Origin: Capra hircus
Taxonomy: Eukaryota > Chordata > Mammalia > Artiodactyla > Bovidae
Direction of reading: 5' to 3'
Assembly: GCF_001704415.2 (NCBI RefSeq)
Contig: NC_030813.1
Span: forward strand, 15,022,001-15,086,000
Length of the DNA stretch: 64,000 nt
Shown here: positions 57,590 to 64,000 of the stretch, in pieces
Position numbering within the stretch: the stretch's first letter is position 1
Layout: the number at the start of each line of letters is the position of its first letter
Notes under the pieces: model-generated
What the model was told of the DNA's origin: nothing
Seen by the model: the letters and a program-made list of their open reading frames with translations, nothing else
The model's database searches: none
Translations under genes and position numbers: made by a program

Positions 57590-58060
57590 TGAGGCTTTTT
57601 TAAAAATGTGCCACACCTGTGTTCCAAGGTCATAACAAACCTGCATGTGTAAAAATGTCTTGCCAGGCTGTACACACTCATTTTTAAAACTCTAAACTAC
57701 ATGCCTAACCTTTCAATTTCCTCAGGACATTTCATGAATAGAGGTCATAAAATTTACATTGCAAAATTTCACTTAATAAATGTTTCCCAACAAATCTAAC
57801 CTCTTGAAAAGCTTTCATTAAAGGTCACTAATCGACCAACAACCTTTGAAAAATTGTTCAGCGATTAGAATTGCATTTTTAATATAATCCAAACATGATT
57901 GTGGAGAAACACCTTCATTTCTGCTTAGCCCTCAGCACTAATTTGCCCATGTAATTTGTTCTTTTACAACCCCGAGAGACTATATTTAAAAGGTTGTACT
58001 GACAATTTTTAAAAGTTGCTTAATTAAGTGAGTGAGATTTTTTTTTCCTTGGGAAAAATC
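57590..58060. promoter_or_regulatory. Candidate cis-regulatory element (motif cluster)
   Basis: Three AGGTCA nuclear-receptor half sites (57627-57632, 57742-57747, 57822-57827), a TCF/LEF-like CTTTGAA (57844-57850) and an inverted homeodomain-like pair TAATCG (57829-57834) / CGATTA (57862-57867) lie within 240 bases in an insertion-free block. The motifs are seen; regulatory function is inferred. Confidence 0.35.
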
Positions 58061-58977
58061 CTCAGCCCATATCCAGATCTTGTTTTAAACCATGGTATCT
58101 TAAGGATTCTTTCAAGGTGTTTGAAGTATTCTTAATAGTTACTCAATTGCTATAAAACCCAATTTCTATTCTTCTAATCTCTATAATCAAATCTTTACTT
58201 TCAGGACTTGCTATTAAGCCTCTATTTTAGGATTATCAAACCAGATATTCATCTTCTGTGACTTGCTACCATCAATTTGAAGGTGGTGAGAAATTTACAC
58301 ATACTTACTGCGGATATGCTCCTTACTCAAGAATAAAACGTGTTCTAGAATTTTGTAATGTTACTGAGAAAGTATTTTTGAAAGGCTGAATACCTGGCAG
58401 ATAGCTTGGTGAATACAATGCACAAATGTGCACCATTAAGCTTACAGAGCAATTAAGTGCATGATACATACACTAAGAATCATACAAGAACTGATTACGC
58501 CAACATCAGTAGGGTCCATCTTTGCATACTAAGACTAAAGTAGGAGCCACACAGGAAGAAAAGCCTGAAGAAATCAAACACAAGTTCAGAGGATAAACGT
58601 AATAACAACAGTTGTACAACGATGTGACTGTACTTAATGCCATTGAACTGTACACTTAAAAATGGTTGCAATGGTAAATTTCATGTGTTTGACCACAAAA
58701 TAATAACAATAATAATAACAACACATATATGCGTGCTTCCTGTCCCAAGTGCTTCCTGTGAATTATCCAGTTGCTTAATCTTCAAAGCAACTCTATGAGG
58801 AGACACTGGTATTATCTTCAGTTGAAGGAAACCCAAAGACCACAAAGATAAAATAACTTTTCCAAGAGCTAATAAAGTAACTTTTCCAAGTAGGTTCTCA
58901 CAAAACAAGGATGTAATAAAAGCCTATTGAACCCAAGTATTCTGAGTTTAGAGTCTGTGATTTTTAACTATATCCAA
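58061..58977. other. Unassigned stretch
   Basis: No gene or repeat recognised except an impure (AAT)n/(AAC)n run near 58698-58722. Confidence 0.45.
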
Positions 58978-59001
58978 TATGACCTCCAAGGTAACTCAAA
59001 T

Positions 59002-59212
59002 GGGCTTCCCAGGTAGCTCAAATGGTAAAGAATTTGCCTGCAATGCCAGAGACCTGGACTCAATCCCTGGGTCAGGAAGATCCCCTAGAGAAGGTCATGG
59101 CAACCCACTTCCGTATTCTTGCCTGGAGAATCCCATGGACAGAAGAGCTTGGTGGGCTACAGTCCATGCGTTCGCAGAGTTGGACATGACTGAGTGTCCG
59201 ACTAACACACAC
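59002..59212 (+). mobile_element. Bov-tA SINE with offset TSD
   Basis: Complete element from GGGCTTCCCAGGTAGCTC to CCGACTAACACACAC. The 10-base direct repeat TATGACCTCC lies at 58978-58987 and 59213-59222, leaving 14 extra bases between the left repeat and the SINE start. Confidence 0.92.
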
Positions 59213-59369
59213 TATGACCTCCGTAGATGTTAAGGAAAATGCTTATAATTACAGGGGAAAGGTACATACTGAAAAGTACAGCCATCTCAAAATTTTAGTC
59301 AAACAAAAAGACAACTGGCTAAGAGACACCAATAATGTGAAGTAGGAAGGAAAATAGCTATGCTTATTT

Positions 59370-60130
59370 ATTCATCTAGGCAATAAATACTTGGCTGTCT
59401 ACGAGAAGCCAGTTCAAGGCATTGGGAATATTGCGTGAATGAGGACCTTGCATTTCTAGAACTCACATTCTAGGCAAGTAGAGAGATGGTTAAAAAAAAG
59501 TAAATAAATTGATAAGGTTATTTTGACTCAGCAATTGCTATGAGGAGGTATTAATACAACATTGATGACAAGAGAGTGATTAATGTTAGAGAGAGTAGGG
59601 GGTGGTTCCTAAACTTGGAACACTCAACCCCATAGTCCAAATAACTTTCTGTTGTGTCTTGGTTGGGGGGGGAGGTGTGTGTGTGAGGGGTGTGGGAGGA
59701 GGGCGCTGTCCTGTTCACTGTAGAATATTGGCAACATCCTAGTCTCTTCCCATTAGATGGCAGTAGCACAACCCTTCCTCTCAAGTTATGACAAACAAAA
59801 TGGCCTAATGTCTCTTGGGAAACAAAACCACTCAGTTAAGAACGATAGCCTTAAGGGATCATAGGAGGTCTTCTCTGAAGAGGTGATGTATGCCGTGATA
59901 GGGACAGTCATGAAAGATCTGGAGGCTCAGTATCTGGGATCAAAGCAAAGGGATGGATAATGGCAAACATTCTAAGGTGGAGAAAGGGATCAGAAAGAAG
60001 ACTGAAGAGGCTGAAGCATCATGAGGTGTGCCAAGAGTGGTAGGAGGAGTTATCATAGAAGCATACAAAGGTCAGATCCTGGGAATCCCATAGGTAACTG
60101 AATTTTAGTTTATCAGGAAAAATTGGGGAC
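59370..60130 (-). mobile_element. L2 LINE 3' region, antisense
   Basis: GCAATAAATACTTGGCTGTC, TCACATTCTAGGCAAGTAGA, GAGGTCTTCTCTGAAGAGGT and TATCAGGAAAAATTGG follow the L2 3' end in reverse. The middle (about 59575-59830) is not L2-like and holds a G/T-rich low-complexity run near 59663-59703. Confidence 0.65.
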
Positions 60131-60284
60131 AAGGAAGACTTTTTTTAAACTCTAAGATAGATGAGTAAAGAAAGCATTTCTTAAAAGTAAAAAGAAAGTA
60201 CTTTCCTATTTTCTTTTAATTTCTTTAAAATGTTTGGTTAGCATCTAATACCTATCTGGCATGAAACTATTAGCTGTATAGCCA

Positions 60285-60545
60285 GTCATTTCTTCATTCA
60301 CTATGCAAATATTTATTAAGGGCCTACTAAGTTCCAGACACTGTTTTAGGCACTTGGATACTTCACTGAACAACAAAACATCCTGCCCTCTTGGATCTTA
60401 TATTCTAATTAGAGGAGACAGATAAATGATACAATGGAAAATGGTTATACTGTGTGATAGAAGATGATGAGTACTATGCACCAAAAATAAATAAATAAAT
60501 AAAGCAGGATAAAAGGATAGAAATCATAATGGAAACACATAGACA
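60285..60545 (-). mobile_element. L2 LINE 3' terminus, antisense
   Basis: TGCAAATATTTATTAAGGGC, GTTCCAGACACTGTTTTAGG, GAACAACAAAACATCCTGCC and CTTATATTCTAATTAGAGGA are the L2 terminus in reverse. A short (AAAT)n has formed at 60486-60503. A copy separate from the previous one, because the terminus occurs twice. Confidence 0.85.
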
Positions 60546-61149
60546 AGTCTTGGAGAATAAAAATAACAATAAATTCATCATTTTATTGGGCAAACAGTTA
60601 ATACATTTTTAGAAATTTCCATTTATTCTTTCATTTTTATTGGACAGTCTGCAAAATCAAATACTTTTTGTCTTCCACTCTCCTGAATGGACTTGTAAAC
60701 TGACTGAAAGACACCTGAAAATGTAAATAAAGCCCAACCACACACCTGTGGTGAAGCTCAGGGTACCCCAGAAGAGGTATCAAACTATCTGACAATCAAT
60801 AATACCTGAGGAACCTCTGAGTCATTTTTGCTTGGGGCCTCAAATATGTGAATATATCACCACTAGCATGAATTCCAATCAAGATGGATGAAAAGAAGCA
60901 TCCACAAATCTGTCAACGAATAACTCAGTCAAGTAATCTGTAAATTTGTACAATGCCATCCCAGACCAGGTATAAATTTTTTTGCTCTATTATTTAAAAA
61001 ATTAACCATGTGAAAGCTAAAAATCAATGGCAATTTTGAGTGCAGATCATAGTAAATACATACTCCCTATAGATGACTTTCATCAAATGACATTTCAAAT
61101 ACTAAGATGGGAAGAAGTTAAAATTCCCTCTGTTAAGACAAGACCAAAG
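60546..61149. other. Unassigned stretch
   Basis: Nothing recognised. Confidence 0.4.
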
Positions 61150-61337
61150 ATAAATGTATTAGTTTCTGACAGTCACTGTAAGATTACCACAGACTTGGTG
61201 GCTTAAAACAGCAGGAAGCTGTTCTGGAAGCAAGAAGTCTAAAATCAATTTCACTGGGCTAAAATCAAGGTGCACCAGGGCCACCTGGCCTCCAGAAGCT
61301 CTGGGGGAATCTACTTCTTGCCTTTTGCAGCTTCTGA
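61150..61337 (-). mobile_element. MaLR-like LTR, left part
   Basis: AGATTACCACAGACTTGGTG, GCTTAAAACAGCAGGAAG and GGCCTCCAGAAGCTCTGGGG are the antisense 3' part of an MLT1-type LTR, split by a SINE. Confidence 0.75.
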
Positions 61338-61464
61338 TACTACCACTACTACTACTTCAGTCGTGTCCGACTCTGTGCAACCCCATAGACGGCAGCCCAC
61401 CAGGCTCCCCAGTCCCTGGGATTCTCCAGGCAAGAACACTGGAGTGGGTTGCCATTTCCTTCAG
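61338..61464 (-). mobile_element. Half BOV-A2 (single monomer) nested in the LTR
   Basis: A (TAC)n-like tail, CTTCAGTCGTGTCCGACTCT and one monomer ending CCATTTCCTTC. The second monomer is absent. The tail has drifted from (CTG)n. Confidence 0.85.
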
Positions 61465-61740
61465 GATTCCATCATCCCATCCTGCATCACTCTAGTCTCT
61501 ACCTCAGTCTCCATATGACCTTCTCTTCTGTGTGTCTAATCTCCCTCTGATTCTCTCATAAGAACATCTGTGATGATGTTTAGGGCCCACTGAGATAGCC
61601 CAGGATAATCTTCTCATTTCAAGACCCTTAACTAATCACATCTACAAAAACAATTTTTCCAAAAAGGTAATATTTACAGGCTCTATTTACAGGTTGTAGG
61701 GATTAACACGAATATCATTTGGGGGGACCATTTCAAAATT
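61465..61740 (-). mobile_element. MaLR-like LTR, right part
   Basis: CTCAGTCTCCATATGACCTT, TAATCTCCCTCTGATTCTCT, TTAGGGCCCACTGAGATAGC and AATATCATTTGGGGGGACCA continue the LTR. Confidence 0.75.
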
Positions 61741-62347
61741 TACCATAATGAATAATGTTCTCTTACTTAGAGGTTAGGGGAAAACCAAATTAAAGCATTC
61801 GGGAAAAAATCCTGTTCTCATGTATGCATGCATTACAATTCATCACCAAATATCATTTAAGCAGTAACTGCTGTTCTCAATTTCAAGTATTTTCTATTCC
61901 TCCAAATTAATTGGAAGTGTTAAATGTAAATGACAGCATTTCAAATATTCCATGACATTAATAGGTTTAATCTTCATTGACTTGAAAAAAGTTACTATAG
62001 ATTCCAGGTATGGTCTTTTAATTAAAGGAGAAAATGATTACAACAAAACGAATTGTTTTATTACTATAGAGAAATGTTTTATACTCTAATTGGGTATCAA
62101 TTCTGATCTTTCAGTACAAATCAGTATTTTTAAAAAATAGTTTTAGGACTCTTTATTTTTTTATATTGGTACTTCAAGTTTGCTAAGAAAGCTAACTCCT
62201 AGTACACACTCAAATACTAAAATCACATGACAAGGAGTTGTGTTCCTCTTAGAACTGAGAAAGCGACATGAGATTACGTCTTCTCTAACAGCAAGAGAGA
62301 AAAAACACAGATAACCTACAAAACCATAACTCTTCTTGAACCCAGTT
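61741..62347. other. Unassigned stretch
   Basis: AT-rich; nothing recognised. Confidence 0.4.
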
Positions 62348-62808
62348 AAGTTCAGTTCAGTCGCTCAGTCGTGTCCGACTCTTTATGACCCCATGAATCG
62401 CAGCACACCAGGCCTCCCTGTCCATCACCAACTCCCAGAGTTCACTCAGACTCACGTCCATCAAGTCAGTGATGCCACCCAGCCATCTTATCCTCTGTTG
62501 TCCCCTTCTCCTCCTGCCCCCAATTCCTCCCAGCATCAAAGTCTTTTCCAATGAGTCAACCCTTCGCATAAGGTGGCCAAAGTACTGGAGCTTCAGCTTT
62601 AGCATCATTCCTTCCAAAGAAATCCCAGGGCCGATCTCCTTCAAAATGGACTGGTTGGATCTCCTTGCAGTCCAAGGGACTCTCAAGAGTCTTCTCCAAC
62701 ACCACAGTTCAAAAGCATCAATTCTTTGGCACTCTGCCTTCTTCACAGTCCAACTCTCCTATCCATACATGACCACAGGAAAAACCATAGCCTTGACTAG
62801 ACGGACCT
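62348..62808 (-). mobile_element. BovB LINE, 5'-truncated 3' end
   Basis: From AGTTCAGTTCAGTCGCTCAG to CTTGACTAGACGGACCT. The minus-strand frame 62357-62746 (129 codons) is still open through the BovB C-terminus with MKKAECQRIDAFELWCWRRL. Close to consensus, hence relatively young. Confidence 0.94.
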
Positions 62809-62916
62809 GAGAGAGCTAAATTCACAAAGTTACAAGACAATCAGATGACCTGAATTTGAAAGAGTGATAAGCTCTTCTGAAGAGAATTGGAATGCTTGAA
62901 TCGTTTCATCTTTGGC
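62809..62916. other. Spacer between two BovB copies
   Basis: About 108 bases of non-BovB DNA separate the two elements; no TSD pairs were found. Confidence 0.5.
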
Positions 62917-64000
62917 AGTCAGTTCAGTTCAGTCGCTCAGTCGTGTCCGACTCTTCAGATGGTCATTAGGATCCAAATATAAAGAGAAAAAAATTGTGCA
63001 GTAGTTTGAGCATTCTTTGGCATTGCCTTTCTTTGGGACTGGAATGAAAACTGACCTTTTCCAGTCCTGTGGCCACTGCTGAGTTTTCCAAATTTGCTGG
63101 CATATTGAGTGAAGCACTTTCACAGCACCATCTTTTAGGATTTGAAAGAGCTCAACTGGAATTCCATCACCTCCACTAGCTTTGTTCATAGTGATGCTCT
63201 CTAAGGCCCACTTGACTTTTCATTCCAGGATGTCTGGCTCTAGATTAGTGATCACACCATTGTGGTTATCTGGGTCATGAAGATCTTTTTTGTAGAGTTC
63301 TTCTGTGTATTCTTGCCACTTCTTCTTAATATCCTCTGCTTCTGTTAGGTCCATACCATTTCTGTCTTTTATTGTGCCCATCTTTGCATGAAATGTTCCC
63401 TTGGTATCTCTCATTTTCCTGAAGAGATCTCTAGTCTTTCCCATTCTGTTGTTTTCCTCTATTTCTTTGCATGGATCACTGAAGAAGGCTTTCTTATCTC
63501 TTCTTGCTATTCTTTGGAACTCTGCATTCAGGTGCTTATATCTTTCCTTTTCTCCTTTGCTTTTCGCTTCTCTTCTTTTTACAGCTATTTGTAAGGCCTC
63601 CCCAGACAGCCATTTTGCTTTTTTGCATTTCTTTTCCATGGGGATGGTCTTGATCTCTGTCTCCTGTACAATGTCACAAACCTCCGTCCATAGTTCATCA
63701 GACACTCTATCTATCAGATCTAGTCCCTTAAATCTATTTCTCACTTCCACTGTATAATCATAAGGGATTTGATTTAGGTCATATCTGAATGGTCTAGTGG
63801 TTTTCCCCACTTTCTTCAATTTAAGTCTGAATTTGGCAATAAGGAGTTCATGATCTGAGCCACAGTCAGCCCCCGGTCTTGTTTTTCCTGGCTGTATAGA
63901 GCTTCTCTATCTTTGGCTGCAACGAATATAATCAATCTGATTTCGGTGTTGACCATCTGGTGATGCACATGTGTAGAGTCTTCTCTTGTGTTGTTGGAAG
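62917..64000 (-). mobile_element. Internally deleted BovB LINE, cut by the window end
   Basis: The extreme BovB 3' end (62917-62955) is followed by 36 bases of filler (62956-62991) and then by BovB polymerase sequence from ATTGTGCAGTAGTTTGAGC rightward. All of the element between the early polymerase and the last few codons of ORF2 is gone. It continues past 64000 into the endonuclease. Confidence 0.93.
62929..64000 (-). pseudogene. BovB ORF2 deletion derivative, partial
   Basis: Minus strand: endonuclease C-terminus at the window edge, then a 199-codon open linker frame 63220-63819 (MKKVGKTTRPFRYDLNQIPY...), then a frame break near 63219 and an 86-codon frame 62929-63189 covering the polymerase N-terminus (GGDGIPVELFQILKDGAVKV). 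The latter is fused through the filler to KSRTRLSD, the native BovB C-terminal residues. Motifs A to E of the polymerase are deleted, so no catalytic site remains. The linker frame is unusually intact. Confidence 0.9.

Noticed and set aside
284..59212. Regularly spaced similar units that might suggest a CRISPR-like array
   Set aside because: They are dispersed SINEs of about 200-280 bases with individual TSDs in a mammalian genome.

Overview
This is mammalian nuclear DNA from a ruminant, most likely a bovid. The diagnosis rests on lineage-specific repeats: Bov-tA SINEs (a tRNA-Glu-like head fused to a BovB-derived body), BOV-A2 dimers ending in (AGC)n, CHR-1/CHR-2 type SINEs, artiodactyl-type L1 3' ends, and nine BovB (RTE-clade) LINE fragments. 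These lie over an older mammal-wide layer of L2, MIR, MLT1/MaLR-like LTRs, MER2, a MER5-like element and old L1. Family names come from recognition of the sequences, not a library search, so boundaries are approximate unless a target-site duplication (TSD) is given.

I find no intact protein-coding gene, no credible host exon, no rRNA or functional tRNA, and no CRISPR or prokaryotic feature. The longer open frames are relics of BovB ORF2 or L2 reverse transcriptase, or antisense readings through SINEs. The window reads as intergenic or intronic DNA.

Layout. 0-13.6 kb: repeat-rich, with two BovB 3' ends, an MLT1-like LTR, MIR fragments, a ~2 kb antisense L2 split by a double-headed Bov-tA and a CHR-1, and a sense L2 3' end. 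13.6-22.3 kb: no ruminant SINE or BovB; it holds a small CpG-rich patch, MIR pieces, a possible very old amniote repeat and candidate conserved noncoding DNA. 22.3-29.4 kb: four SINEs in 1.2 kb including an inverted BOV-A2 pair, then a 2.4 kb BovB with a dead polymerase motif fused to a second BovB. 29.4-37 kb: L2 with nested SINEs, two more double-headed Bov-tA copies and a MaLR-like LTR. 37-44.3 kb: BovB, L1 and SINE pieces and a MER2 transposon. 45-48.3 kb: a long antisense L2 relic with L1 and SINE insertions. 50.4-53.7 kb: SINEs with clear TSDs, one nested in a MIR, then an old L1 3' end. 53.7-59.0 kb: a second SINE-free block with possible conserved noncoding elements. 59-64 kb: L2 3' ends, an LTR split by a SINE, and two BovB copies; the last has an internal deletion and runs off the window.

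Regulation visible in the sequence is limited to RNA polymerase III A/B boxes in SINE heads and small clusters of transcription-factor-like motifs in the SINE-free blocks. The strongest observations are structural: three Bov-tA copies sharing one head-duplication junction, a BovB-BovB chimera, an internally deleted BovB, and several dated nestings supported by TSDs.
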